Positions 24,542 through 33,706 are shown, numbered from the stretch's first letter. The stretch: 64,000 nt of DNA from Pseudomonas syringae (GCF_001698815.1 NZ_LGSI01000005.1:50688-114687); one strand, 5' to 3'. Translations and numbers: made by a program. Notes: generated by a model not told the origin, from the sequence alone.

Positions 24542-26446
24542 ATGATGAAACTATTAGAAGAAAATCAAAGCACCGATCTGGAAAACATGGTCGGCCTCAC
24601 TCGTCGAGGTTTCATCAGCGCGGGCGCCTTGTGCGGTGCCGCGATGTTCCTCGGCGGTAACCTGCTGAGCCGCAGCACTATCGCCGCCAGTGTCAGCGCC
24701 GCCTCCGGCACCTTGCTGGGTTTCGACAGCATTCCCGCCGCGACCGCCGACAGCATCAGCTTGCCACCGGGCTATAAGTCATCGGTCCTGATCAGTTGGG
24801 GCCAACCGCTGCACAGCGGCGGTCCGGCGTTCGATGCCAGCGGCAAAGGTAGCGCCGAGGCGCAGGAAGTGCAGTTCGGCGACAACAACGACGGCATGAG
24901 CCTGTTCCCGATGCCGGGCAAGCCAGGCCGCGCACTGATGGCGATCAACAACGAATACACCAATTACCGCTACCTGTTCGAGCACGGCAAAGACCCGCAA
25001 TCCGCCGAGGACGTGCGCAAGGCGCTGGCCAGCGAAGGCGTGTCGGTGATCGAAGTCCAGCACAAGGACGGCAAGTGGCAGTTCGTGCAGGACTCGAAAT
25101 ACAACCGCCGCATCCATGGCAACACGCCGATCAACCTGAGCGGCCCGGCTGCCGGGTATGACTGGCTGAAAACCGCCGCTGACAGCACCGGCAAAAAAGT
25201 GCTCGGCACATTCCAGAATTGCGCCAACGGCAAGACGCCGTGGGGCACTTACCTGACCTGCGAAGAAAACTTCACGGACTGTTTCGGCAGCAGCAATGCT
25301 GAGCAGAAATTCGACGCAGGCATCAAGCGCTACGGCGCGGTCGTCGCCAGTAAAGAAATCAACTGGCACCACCACGATCCGCGCTTTGATCTGGCGAAAA
25401 ACCCCAACGAGTTGAACCGGCACGGCTGGGTCGTGGAGATTGATCCGTTCGATCCGAAATCCACGCCGGTCAAACGCACAGCGCTGGGTCGCTTCAAACA
25501 TGAAAACGCTGCCCTGGCCGAAACCAAAGGCGGCCGCGCGGTGGTGTACATGGGCGACGACGAGCGCGGCGAGTTCATCTACAAATTCATCAGCCGCGAC
25601 AAGATCAATCACAACGACCCGAAAGCCAACCGCGACCTGCTGGATCACGGCACGCTGTATGTCGCCCGTTTCGATAACGGCGACGGCAATCCGGACCGGC
25701 CAAAGGGCAAAGGCGAGTGGATCGAACTGACCCACGGCAAGAACGGCCTGGACGCTGCCGCAGGTTTTACCAATCAGGCTGAAGTGTTGATTCATGCGCG
25801 CCTGGCCGCCAACGTCGTGAACGCCACGCGCATGGACCGCCCGGAATGGATCGTGGTCAGCCCCAAGGATGGCCAGGTCTATTGCACGCTGACCAACAAC
25901 GCCAAACGCGGCGACGATGGCCAACCCGTCGGCGGGCCGAACCCGCGAGCGAAAAACCAGTACGGGCAAATCCTGCGCTGGGCGGAAAACGACGGTAACG
26001 CCTCAGCCATGGCATTCGAATGGGATCTGTTCGTGGTCGCGGGCAACCCGACCGTTCACAGCGGCAAACCTCAGGGCGGCTCGAGCAATATCAATGCGCA
26101 GAACATGTTCAACAGCCCGGACGGCCTGAGTTTCGACCAGGCCGGTCGCCTGTGGATCCAGACCGACGGCGACTCCACCAACAAGGGTGATTTTGCCGGC
26201 ATGGGCAATAACCAGATGCTCTGCGCCGACCCGGACAGCGGCGAAATCCGCCGTTTCATGGTCGGCCCGATTGGCTGCGAAGTCACCGGCATCAGCTTCG
26301 CACCGGACTACAAGACGCTGTTCATCGGCATCCAGCACCCCGGCGAAAACGGCGGCTCGACCTTCCCCGAACACCTGCAAGACGGCAAACCGCGTTCGTC
26401 GGTGATGGTGATTACCCGGGAGGATGGCGGCGTGATCGGCGCTTAA
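24542..26446 (+). CDS. PhoX-family alkaline phosphatase, Tat-exported
   Basis: A 634-residue protein with a twin-arginine signal LTRRGFISAGALCGAAMFLGG (about residues 19-39) and a DUF839/PhoX body. Visible PhoX features include TPWGTYLTCEENFTDCFG, GRFKHENAALAE, VYMGDDERGEFIYKF and FMVGPIGCEVTGISFAPDYK. PhoX enzymes are periplasmic, Ca2+/Fe-dependent phosphomonoesterases used for phosphate scavenging. The start could be GTG 24539, ATG 24542 or ATG 24545; GGGAG just upstream serves any of them. A Pho-box-like triple repeat precedes it, consistent with induction under phosphate starvation. Confidence 0.92.
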   Translation: MMKLLEENQSTDLENMVGLTRRGFISAGALCGAAMFLGGNLLSRSTIAASVSAASGTLLGFDSIPAATADSISLPPGYKSSVLISWGQPLHSGGPAFDASGKGSAEAQEVQFGDNNDGMSLFPMPGKPGRALMAINNEYTNYRYLFEHGKDPQSAEDVRKALASEGVSVIEVQHKDGKWQFVQDSKYNRRIHGNTPINLSGPAAGYDWLKTAADSTGKKVLGTFQNCANGKTPWGTYLTCEENFTDCFGSSNAEQKFDAGIKRYGAVVASKEINWHHHDPRFDLAKNPNELNRHGWVVEIDPFDPKSTPVKRTALGRFKHENAALAETKGGRAVVYMGDDERGEFIYKFISRDKINHNDPKANRDLLDHGTLYVARFDNGDGNPDRPKGKGEWIELTHGKNGLDAAAGFTNQAEVLIHARLAANVVNATRMDRPEWIVVSPKDGQVYCTLTNNAKRGDDGQPVGGPNPRAKNQYGQILRWAENDGNASAMAFEWDLFVVAGNPTVHSGKPQGGSSNINAQNMFNSPDGLSFDQAGRLWIQTDGDSTNKGDFAGMGNNQMLCADPDSGEIRRFMVGPIGCEVTGISFAPDYKTLFIGIQHPGENGGSTFPEHLQDGKPRSSVMVITREDGGVIGA

Positions 26447-26458
26447 ATAGTTGCAACT

Positions 26459-26962
26459 GTTGGAGCGAGCGGGCGGCGTTCCGGCTTGCCCGCGAATCAG
26501 GCGCCTCGGTGGCCCAGATCCACCGCGTCATCGTTCTTCGCGAGCAAGCTCGGTTCCCACAGGTCCAGATCGTTGGAGCGAGGCTTGCCCGCGAATCAGG
26601 CGACTCGGTGGCCCAGATCCACTGCGTCATCGTTCTTCGCGAGCAAGCTCGGCTCCCACAGGTCAAATGATCGTTGAAGCGAGGCTTGCCCGCGAATCAG
26701 GCGACTCTGTGGCCCAGATCCACCGCGTTATCGTTCTTCGCGAGCAAGCTCGGCTCCCACAGGTCCAATGATCGTTGGAGCGAGGCTTGCCCGCGAATCA
26801 GGCGCCTCGGTGACCCAGATCCACCGCGTCATCGTTCTTCGCGAGCAAGCTCGGCTCCTACAGGTCCGTGGATTGTTGGAGCGAGGCTTGCCCGCGAATC
26901 AGGCGACTCGGTGATCCAGATCCACCGCGTCATCGTTCTTCGCGGGCAAGCCTCGCTCCAAC
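26459..26962. repeat. Five-unit REP tandem array (~101 bp period)
   Basis: Units begin with GTTGGAGCGAGG or variants at 26460, 26572, 26673, 26774 and 26875 (periods 112, 101, 101, 101). Each contains a left arm GCTTGCCCGCGAA and, ~50 bases on, a right arm. Internal right arms read TTCGCGAGCAAGCTCGGCTC, from a different subfamily, and only the last unit closes with the matching CGGGCAAGCCTCGCTCCAAC. The first unit has a ~12-base insertion in its left arm. Confidence 0.9.
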
Positions 26963-26970
26963 GGGTTATC

Positions 26971-27073
26971 GCCGCTCAAGCAATCAACCCATTCCCGTCA
27001 TAAAACGGATACGGCCATGGGTATTCACCGAATACCGCATTGTGGGTGACCAGACCCTGCTAGCGATGCCAGC
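26971..27073 (-). pseudogene. Orphan 3' fragment of a GpdQ-like phosphodiesterase gene
   Basis: On the minus strand it reads GLVTHNAVFGEYPWPYPFYD and ends NGLIA-stop. This matches the C-terminus of the intact phosphodiesterase encoded at 29012-29845 (GLVTHNAVFGEYPGPYPFYD...). The nucleotide alignment with 29007-29109 is ungapped over 103 bases, with about 17 differences by my count. No upstream coding part remains. It marks the left edge of the accessory insert at about 27074-29006. Confidence 0.88.
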
Positions 27074-27204
27074 ACACTCAAATCGGCAACCACCCTTCAA
27101 GAATCCTTTTCCCACCTGACTCTCGGAAATGTCCTATTTCCCCTTACCTTCTTTGTGTTGAGTCTTTGGCTTTCTGCGCGATGAGCATTTAGCTGGGGAT
27201 CCCG

Positions 27205-28361
27205 ATGACTCAATGTTTCAAAGACCACGAGATTGATACACAGGCACTGAACCAGAACACCCTTCCCATCTCGGAGTGCGAGATCAAAATTCTCGACCTC
27301 TACGATCAACGGTCAGAATTCATTGAAGTATCAATACTGACCGGTGAAGGCATCTGGCGCGTATACCAGCGAGAAGCCGAAGAAATAGTGGCCCCAGGCG
27401 GGAAGCTGATTGCGGACCCAAAAGAACGTAACCGCGCCATCAACGCCGCCTACGCAAGGCTCTGGCTGTACGACAACCGCTTCCAATGGGCGGGGCTAGC
27501 CGCTTTCGCCTCCAAACAAGTCGGGTGCGGCCTGCTGCATGCCTCCAACGCCATCGAGAATATTCAAACCGAGCATGAAGCGGCACAACGCCTCACCAGC
27601 GGCGGCGAATCCATTCTGGATATCCCGGGACTGTTCAGCATCAGCAAGAATGACGAACAGGCTGTGCGCGATCTGGATGAGGCTCGCCGTAACAATCCGG
27701 TCCCAAGTATCGATATCAGACGCGACAGCGAGCCATTGTCGCTAATGCAGCAGCAGTACGAACACGTTTACGAAATGATGGCGATGGGCAACACGTCGCT
27801 GTTCCTGGACGTGTTTCCCCTACACGCTTTCTACGCAAAACGCGGCTGGAAAGAATTCAAACAATGCCTGCCTTTACGCAAAAATATTTATGGGCTTGAA
27901 CGGTTTCCGGTGCTCTGGCCAGTTGGGCAGGAGAGGCTGAAGTTTGGAATCGACTACCCAGAAATTCTGCAAGCCTTTGAGGCAATCGAGGCGGGCAACG
28001 TTGCCGAGAGCGTTAAATTCCTGGCTGACCATGAGCAACGAAATATTCTGCAACCAGCAATGTACAGTGACTCGAAATTAGTGAGTCTGTTGCGTGGCAA
28101 TCATTGTCGTATATCACCAGCTTGCCGCGTGGTGTCGCAGAGCCTATCGAGCTCACGCTGGCCAGCCAGTGCAGGCGTGTGGACGATGCCCGCACCATTG
28201 GCTTTGGCAACAATCCCTTTGCCGATTTGTCCGATATCAAACAGCGCATGGCCTTTGTGCTCAGAGCTGCAGCTCAGTTTGATGAGCTGCTCAATGGTCC
28301 CCAGCGACCACTGATTCAACAGGCGATTCAGGACATCGCTGCTGGCTATGGTGTGCGATGA
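27205..28361 (+). pseudogene. Frameshifted Pseudomonas hypothetical protein (DUF2515-like)
   Basis: ATG at 27205 follows GGGGAT. About 300 residues run in one frame (for example KERNRAINAAYARLWLYDN, WAGLAAFASKQVGCGLLHA, FLADHEQRNILQPAMYSDSK). After LLRGNH near 28104 this frame turns into an atypical Ser/Pro-rich tail that stops at 28314. A neighbouring frame continues with protein-like sequence (SYITSLPRGVAEPIELTLAS ... FGNNPFADLSDIKQRMAFVL) to the stop at 28361, which overlaps the next gene by ATGA. One missing base at about 28104-28106 explains both. I recall similar full-length proteins of roughly 385 residues in pseudomonads, labelled DUF2515. The function is unknown. Either a recent mutation or a sequencing error. 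Confidence 0.78.
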
Positions 28362-28975
28362 GCGTTGCCCAGCCCCTATCAAGACGAACCGGTGCGGCGC
28401 TAACGCTCGCTGCGTTCCTTGCATTAGGCGCCTCTCAGCTCTGGTATCAAACAAGGGATGTGGAAATCGCCCTAAAAATTGGCGAGCCTTGGGAAGAAAT
28501 GCGCCAACGCTCCAGCGCGAAAATAGCTCCCGCGATACCTAATGAAATTGCGTTCGGCGTGCCGAAATCCGACGCGCGCCTGCGTTTCACCGACTCGCAA
28601 TACGCATTCGAAACGCCACCCGCTCGTTTTTTTACGATCGGTTATGTTCTGGGTGTTGTAAACGGAGTCCGCATGTCCCCCCAAATCGAGCCGCTATTGC
28701 TCGACGATACGCTCAAGATCCTGCTGGACTTGCAGGAGCAATGGCGCAATGCTGGCTGGCATCCGATCCTGACCGGCACCTTTCCCTCGTTCGCCGATAC
28801 GCCGCAATGGCGTGCCCGATTGCGCGACGTCAATAAAGGCGGCACGGCCTACTGGCAGGCGGGAGACAAGTATCAGGTGATGTTGGTGGTCAATCGTTTC
28901 CGGGACGACAAGCGCCCCACAGAGGAGCGTTACCTCATCACGCTTGCGCTTGCCAAGCCGTGGGTCGAACCTTGA
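28358..28975 (+). CDS. Membrane-anchored hypothetical protein, partner of the DUF2515-like gene
   Basis: A 205-residue protein. One hydrophobic N-terminal segment (TGAALTLAAFLALGASQLWY, residues 11-30) is likely a membrane anchor or uncleaved signal; the rest is soluble and would lie in the periplasm. I recognise no catalytic motif. ATG overlaps the stop of the preceding frameshifted gene (ATGA), so the two were translationally coupled before the frameshift. It sits within the insert flanked by phosphodiesterase 3'-end copies. Function unknown; coupling to the upstream gene suggests the two act together. Confidence 0.75.
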   Translation: MSVAQPLSRRTGAALTLAAFLALGASQLWYQTRDVEIALKIGEPWEEMRQRSSAKIAPAIPNEIAFGVPKSDARLRFTDSQYAFETPPARFFTIGYVLGVVNGVRMSPQIEPLLLDDTLKILLDLQEQWRNAGWHPILTGTFPSFADTPQWRARLRDVNKGGTAYWQAGDKYQVMLVVNRFRDDKRPTEERYLITLALAKPWVEP

Positions 28976-29011
28976 CCTAAGCCCTGTCCGGACCCGGCCG
29001 CCACCAGCCGC

Positions 29012-29845
29012 TCAATCAATCAACCCATTCCCGTCATAAAACGGATACGGCCCCGGATACTCACCGAACACTGCGTTATGGGTGACCAATCCTTCTACGG
29101 GATGCCAGCGGTGTAGCAGGTAGCCCGGTGGTTCCAGATTGAAATGCGCCGGAGCATGTTCCTGTAGATCGAGCACGATCTGATGCGAAGTGCCGGGACA
29201 GATGCAGCTCAAGCTCCCGGCGAAACGCCGCTGCATCGGACGATGCAAATGCCCGCAGAGCAAGCGCTCGACTTGCGGGTGGCGAGCGGTGACCTTTTCA
29301 AACTCCGCCCCATTGATGAACGGCTCGCGGTCCATATGCCCGATGCCGGTGATAAAGGGCGGGTGATGGAGAATCAACACGGTCGGCGTATTCGGACGCT
29401 GCGCCAACTGCTCATCCAGCCAGAGCAACTGACTTTCCATCAGTTGCCCGCCGTGAGAGCCGGGAATGCTAGTGTCCAGGCCGATCAACCGCACCGGATA
29501 TTCCTCGACGACCCAATCCAGCGGCTGGTCGTGACTGATCGGCAGATAAGCCTGATCGGCGAATTCAGCCAGCAGATGCGCGCGATCATCATGATTACCC
29601 GGCACCAGATAAAACGGCATGTGCAGCCGGCTGAGTTCTGGATGCAGCACGGCGTATTCGTCCGGGCGACCGAAGTCCACCAGATCGCCGCTGATGACCA
29701 CAACATCGGGGCGCGGCACGCTGGCGTTCAGATGATCCACGGCACGCCTGAGCGCACCCAATGTGTCGACGACGCCGTAGGTCAGTTTTTGACCGGCTTT
29801 AAGGTGCAGATCGCTGATCTGCGCAATGAGGAATGGGTGGTTCAA
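29012..29845 (-). CDS. Class III metallophosphodiesterase (GpdQ-like)
   Basis: A 277-residue dinuclear-metal phosphodiesterase. All five metal motifs are visible in order: ISDLH (10-14), SGDLVDFGR, PGNHDD, LHHPP and CGHLHRP. The sequence resembles GpdQ of Enterobacter (GRPDEYAVL; LVPGNHDDRAHLL), which hydrolyses glycerophosphodiesters, more than the cAMP phosphodiesterase CpdA. The start appears to be TTG at 29843-29845 with GAGAG upstream, since no ATG fits before the first strand. The same-strand ABC importer and LacI genes lie upstream, separated by 170 bases holding a REP. Its 3' end is duplicated at 26971-27073. Confidence 0.88.
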   Translation of the reverse strand: MNHPFLIAQISDLHLKAGQKLTYGVVDTLGALRRAVDHLNASVPRPDVVVISGDLVDFGRPDEYAVLHPELSRLHMPFYLVPGNHDDRAHLLAEFADQAYLPISHDQPLDWVVEEYPVRLIGLDTSIPGSHGGQLMESQLLWLDEQLAQRPNTPTVLILHHPPFITGIGHMDREPFINGAEFEKVTARHPQVERLLCGHLHRPMQRRFAGSLSCICPGTSHQIVLDLQEHAPAHFNLEPPGYLLHRWHPVEGLVTHNAVFGEYPGPYPFYDGNGLID

Positions 29846-29889
29846 AATAAACTCTCAAAAAATGATTGCCCTGATTGAACGCAAATCTT

Positions 29890-29991
29890 GTAGGACCGGC
29901 TCGTAGGACCGGCTTCAGCCGGGAGGGGGCCGGTACATTCACGGCAGTAGCGTCGGCGGAAACCTTTGCTCCCGGCTAAAGCCGGTCCTAC
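29890..29991. repeat. REP-type inverted repeat (GTAGGACCGGCTTCAGCC family), with partial extra arm
   Basis: A truncated arm GTAGGACCGGCTC is followed directly by a full arm GTAGGACCGGCTTCAGCCGG. The closing arm CCGGCTAAAGCCGGTCCTAC follows after ~60 bases. It lies between the ABC operon and the phosphodiesterase gene. Confidence 0.8.
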
Positions 29992-30015
29992 GGGTCTGTG
30001 TTTGGGGCGAAAGCG

Positions 30016-31047
30016 CTACGAATGCAGGGTAAACAACACCTGCGGCTCGACCGCCAGGGCAATCGGCGCACCTGGCAGATGAATGACGTTGTCGGTGCTA
30101 TCGACCAGCAGCGGCTGCGCGGCGCCGACATCCACCAACAGGCGACTCTGCGCGCCCTGGAAAAACTGCCCGACCAGACGCCCACGCATGTGACCTTCCC
30201 CGTCCATTACCCGCAGATGCTCCGGGCGGCAATACACGGTCGAGGGCAGATTCGAACCCGTCCACGGCAGCTCGCCACCGCTGACTTTCAGGCCATCAGC
30301 CGTGCGACCGTCCACGGCAAACGCATTGAGATTGCCGACAAAACCGGCGACGAAGGCGTTGGCTGGCTGTTGATAAATTTCTCGTGGAGTCGCCAGTTGC
30401 GCGACGCGGCCTTGCTCCATCACCAGAATGCGGTCGCCCAGTGCCATGGCTTCGCCTTGATCGTGGGTGACGAACACGGCAGTGATGCCGAGCCCGCGCA
30501 GCAGCTGATCCAGCTCGCTACGCAAACGCTCACGCAACTGCGCATCCAGCGCCGCCAGCGGTTCGTCGAGCAGCAACACCCGAGGCCGTGGCGCCAGGGC
30601 ACGCGCCAGGGCAACCCGCTGGCGCTGGCCGCCGGACAACTCATGAATGCTGCGTTTGCCGTGCTCCTGCAAACCGACCAGTTCCAGCAATTCGGCACAA
30701 CGCTTGTTGCGCTCGGCGGGCGACATGCCGCGAATCTTCAGGCCGTAAACAATGTTGCCGGTCACATCCAGGTTCGGGAACAGCGCGTAATTCTGGAACA
30801 CCATGCCGACATCGCGCTTTTCGATGGGCAGGCGCGTGACGTCGCTGTCGCCGAAAAATATCTGCCCGACATCCGGGCTTTCCAGCCCGGCAATCAACCG
30901 CAACGTGGTGGTTTTACCGCAGCCGGACGGGCCGAGAATCGCGAGAGTTTCGCCAGGTTCGATGGTCAGGTTCAGGTCTTGCACGGCGACGGTGCCGTCA
31001 GCGAACGCCTTGCGGCAGCCCTGCAGGCGAATGGTGGTTCCGGTCAT
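30016..31047 (-). CDS. ABC importer ATP-binding protein (phosphonate/iron/polyamine-type group)
   Basis: A 343-residue ATPase with Walker A GPSGCGKTTT, Q-loop VFQNYALFPNLD, signature LSGGQRQR, Walker B VLLLDEPLAALD, H-loop FVTHDQGEA, and a C-terminal TOBE-like domain (VYCRPEHLRVMDGEGHMRGR). ATG overlaps the end of the upstream permease by four bases (ATGA). Last gene of the four-gene importer operon read on the minus strand. The substrate is not evident from the ATPase. Confidence 0.9.
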   Translation of the reverse strand: MTGTTIRLQGCRKAFADGTVAVQDLNLTIEPGETLAILGPSGCGKTTTLRLIAGLESPDVGQIFFGDSDVTRLPIEKRDVGMVFQNYALFPNLDVTGNIVYGLKIRGMSPAERNKRCAELLELVGLQEHGKRSIHELSGGQRQRVALARALAPRPRVLLLDEPLAALDAQLRERLRSELDQLLRGLGITAVFVTHDQGEAMALGDRILVMEQGRVAQLATPREIYQQPANAFVAGFVGNLNAFAVDGRTADGLKVSGGELPWTGSNLPSTVYCRPEHLRVMDGEGHMRGRLVGQFFQGAQSRLLVDVGAAQPLLVDSTDNVIHLPGAPIALAVEPQVLFTLHS

Positions 31048-31835
31048 CGACTCTCTCCACGGGAAAGGCGGGCGCTGATGGTCTGCAACGCAATCAACAG
31101 CGGCACGATCATCAGCAGAAATATGAGGGTGTAGGCACTGGCGACTTCCAGACGCGCCGAGGCGTAGCTGTCGGCCAGACCCACCGGCAGGGTTTTGGTC
31201 ATGGGCGTGTGCAGCATCCAGGTCAGGTTGAATTCACCCAGCGACAAGGTGACGACCATCAACACCCCGGCCAGAATCCCGGCGCGGCAGTTGGGCACCA
31301 CAACACTGAAGAAGCGCTTGATCGGCCCCGTGCCCAGACTGGCGGCAGCTTCCTCCAGCGTCGGCAAATGCTGGCGCTGCATCACCGCCATCACCGGGCG
31401 CACCAGAAACGGCAACGTGAACAGCACGTGGCCGACCAGAATGAACAGCCAACTGCTGCGAAATCCGCCGAACTGGCCGTAAGTCAGCAGCAACGCAAGA
31501 GCGCTCGCCAGTCCGGGCATGGCCACCGGCAAGACCATCAACTCCTCGAACGCACGACTGAAGCGGTTGTTCATGCGCACCAGCGCATAAGCCGCCGGCA
31601 CGCCAATCACGCAGACGCACACCGCGCAAGCCAGCGCCAGTTGCAGCGACAGCCAGACCGTTGGCGAGTACGCCTGCCAGACTTGAATCAGCCAGTCGAA
31701 CGTCAGCCCACTCGACAGGCCCTGAAAGTAATTACGCGTCAGGCCGGCCAGCAAAGACATGACCACCGGCACCAACATGAAGGCGCAGACCAGCAAGGTG
31801 AACAGCAGTTGCGCGACAAACAGTGTGGAACGCAT
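31044..31835 (-). CDS. ABC importer permease
   Basis: A 263-residue inner-membrane protein with about six transmembrane helices (first at ~7-29) and an EAA loop (EEAAASLGTGPIKRFFSVVV). ATG at 31833-31835 overlaps the stop of the preceding permease by one base (TGATG). A longer open frame upstream is the neighbour read out of frame. Second permease of the importer. Confidence 0.88.
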   Translation of the reverse strand: MRSTLFVAQLLFTLLVCAFMLVPVVMSLLAGLTRNYFQGLSSGLTFDWLIQVWQAYSPTVWLSLQLALACAVCVCVIGVPAAYALVRMNNRFSRAFEELMVLPVAMPGLASALALLLTYGQFGGFRSSWLFILVGHVLFTLPFLVRPVMAVMQRQHLPTLEEAAASLGTGPIKRFFSVVVPNCRAGILAGVLMVVTLSLGEFNLTWMLHTPMTKTLPVGLADSYASARLEVASAYTLIFLLMIVPLLIALQTISARLSRGESR

Positions 31836-32701
31836 CACAGAACAGTCCCCGAATTTTTCACCAGCCGTCGCGCCAGCAACAGCACGGCCCAGGTCACCGC
31901 GCCCAGCACCACCGACAACGCCGCAGCAACGGCGAAATTCGCGTAATTGGTGAACACGTTGTAGATCGCAACCGGCGTCACATTTAGCCGCGTGCCGAGA
32001 GTGAATGCAGTGCCGAACGCGCCCATGGACGTCGCAAAACAGATTGCGCCGCAGGACACCAAGGCTGGCGCGAGGCCTGGCACGATCACATCGCAAACCA
32101 CTCGCCAATGTCCGGCACCCAGGGAATGGGCGGCCTCCTCCAGGCTGCGATCGAGACTTTCACAAGCGGCCATCACCGTGAGGATCACGCGTGGAATCGA
32201 GAAGTACAGATAACCGATGAACAGACCGGTCAGCGAGTAAGCAAAGATCCATCGCTCCCCGGCCAGCTCCATGCCAAGCATGGCGAACAAGCCTTGACGA
32301 CCCGCCAGCAGGATCACCAGAAAACCCACGACCACACCGGGAAACGCCAGAGGAAAGGTCAACAACGCGACCAGCGCCGAACGGCCGAAAAACCGTTGGC
32401 GGGCGAGAAAAACCCCGCTGATGCCACCGACCAGCAACGCCGCGAGTGTCACCACCACGGCGAGTACGCAGGTCTGCGCCAGGCTGCCCAGATACTGCGC
32501 GCTGCTCAGCACTTGCCAATAACCGCTGCTGCCGTCGCGGTTTTCGCCGCCCAGCAAAATCAGGTGCGCCAACGGCAACAACCAGAAGGCGAACAGCACG
32601 GCCATTGCCGGAGCCAGCGCCCAGGCCGCCGTCGGGCGCAGACGCAGGAATGCGCGTCTGCCCGAACCAGCGGCCTGGGCCTTCAGAACCGAGGTGGTCA
32701 C
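31835..32701 (-). CDS. ABC importer permease
   Basis: A 288-residue inner-membrane protein with about six helices and an EAA loop (EEAAHSLGAGHWRVVCDVIV). The start codon is GTG at 32699-32701, directly after the TAA of the binding-protein gene, so the two are almost certainly cotranslated. It pairs with the permease at 31044-31835. Confidence 0.88.
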   Translation of the reverse strand: MTTSVLKAQAAGSGRRAFLRLRPTAAWALAPAMAVLFAFWLLPLAHLILLGGENRDGSSGYWQVLSSAQYLGSLAQTCVLAVVVTLAALLVGGISGVFLARQRFFGRSALVALLTFPLAFPGVVVGFLVILLAGRQGLFAMLGMELAGERWIFAYSLTGLFIGYLYFSIPRVILTVMAACESLDRSLEEAAHSLGAGHWRVVCDVIVPGLAPALVSCGAICFATSMGAFGTAFTLGTRLNVTPVAIYNVFTNYANFAVAAALSVVLGAVTWAVLLLARRLVKNSGTVL

Positions 32702-33706
32702 TTACTTGACCTCACTCAGATAGCGCGCTGCGAAGGCTTCCTGCACGGCGGCCATGTGCTCGTAATTCACGACTCCGGCGCGGGCGTAATCATTGTCGGG
32801 AAGAAATTGCGCGGCCACATCCGCAGGGATTTTCACGTCACGCACCGGGCGCAAGTAAGCCTTGGCCCACAACGCCTGACCTTGATCGGAGAGAGTGAAA
32901 TCCAGCACTTTCTCGGCATTGGCCCGATGGGGCGCGTTGTCGACGATGCTCATCACATACGGCACGCTGATGCTGCCTTCCTGAGGGATTACGAAGGCGA
33001 CGTTGGCTTTGTCCTTGTAGCGGGCGCGATAGGCGTTGAAATCGTAATCGACCAGGATCGGCAGCTCGCCGGACAGCACTCGCGCATAAGCCGTCTGCTT
33101 GGGCACGATGGGCGAGTTTTTCGCCAGTTTCTGGAAGTAATTGATGGCTGGCGCGAAGTTATCCAGCGTGCCGCCCATGGCCTGGTTGATCGCCACGGCG
33201 GACACGTAACCGACAAAGGCGCTGGACGGATCGAGGTAACCGACCATGCCTTTATATTCCGGCTTGAGCAGATCGGCCCAGCTTTGCGGAACCGGCAAAC
33301 CACCCAGCGCATCAACGTTGACCATGATGCCCAAGGTCCCGGAGTGAATCGCAAACCAGTGGCCAGCCGGGTCTTTCAGACCCACCGGAATCTGTTCCCA
33401 GCCCTTGGGTTTGTAAGTGCCGACCACGCCGGCTTTCTGTGCCTGCAAGCCGAAGGTCACGCCGTAATACACCACGTCGGCCACCGGCGCGGCTTTTTCC
33501 GCGACGATTTGTGCCAGCGACTGGCCGGAATTTTTGTTGTCCAGCGGCACCTGCACGCCCGTGGTGTCGGCGATTGCCTTGAGCTGAGCGCCCCAATCCG
33601 CCCATTCCGGCGGGCAGTTGTAACAAATTGCCGTTTCGGCAGCCTGAGCCAGACTGGCTACGCCGCACAGCAGCAAGGCTGCCAGAGTTTTACTGAAGCG
33701 GATCAT
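32702..33706 (-). CDS. ABC importer periplasmic substrate-binding protein
   Basis: A 334-residue extracellular solute-binding protein with a Sec signal peptide, likely cleaved after ALA-type sequence near residue 22 (LCGVASLAQA then AET). The mature part has the type 2 periplasmic-binding fold pattern (ADVVYYGVTFGLQAQKAGVV, GYLDPSSAFVGYV). The group includes Fe3+, phosphonate and polyamine binders. The neighbouring GpdQ-like phosphodiesterase suggests an organophosphorus ligand, which is inference. GGAG precedes the ATG. The start overlaps the LacI regulator's end by 17 bases. Confidence 0.87.
   Translation of the reverse strand: MIRFSKTLAALLLCGVASLAQAAETAICYNCPPEWADWGAQLKAIADTTGVQVPLDNKNSGQSLAQIVAEKAAPVADVVYYGVTFGLQAQKAGVVGTYKPKGWEQIPVGLKDPAGHWFAIHSGTLGIMVNVDALGGLPVPQSWADLLKPEYKGMVGYLDPSSAFVGYVSAVAINQAMGGTLDNFAPAINYFQKLAKNSPIVPKQTAYARVLSGELPILVDYDFNAYRARYKDKANVAFVIPQEGSISVPYVMSIVDNAPHRANAEKVLDFTLSDQGQALWAKAYLRPVRDVKIPADVAAQFLPDNDYARAGVVNYEHMAAVQEAFAARYLSEVK

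Noticed and set aside
26459..26962. Possible CRISPR array or small coding genes in the 101-base repeats
   Set aside because: The units are REP pairs with conserved spacers. The open frames through them are repetitive translations without ribosome binding sites.
26971..29109. Composite transposon with target-site duplication
   Set aside because: The flanking repeats are 103 bases with many differences, far too long and diverged for a target duplication, and there is no transposase or integrase.
29012..29845. cAMP phosphodiesterase CpdA
   Set aside because: The metallophosphoesterase motifs would fit, but spacing and sequence (GRPDEY, PGNHDDRAHLL) are closer to GpdQ. CpdA in pseudomonads usually sits near parE/yqiA, which are not here.
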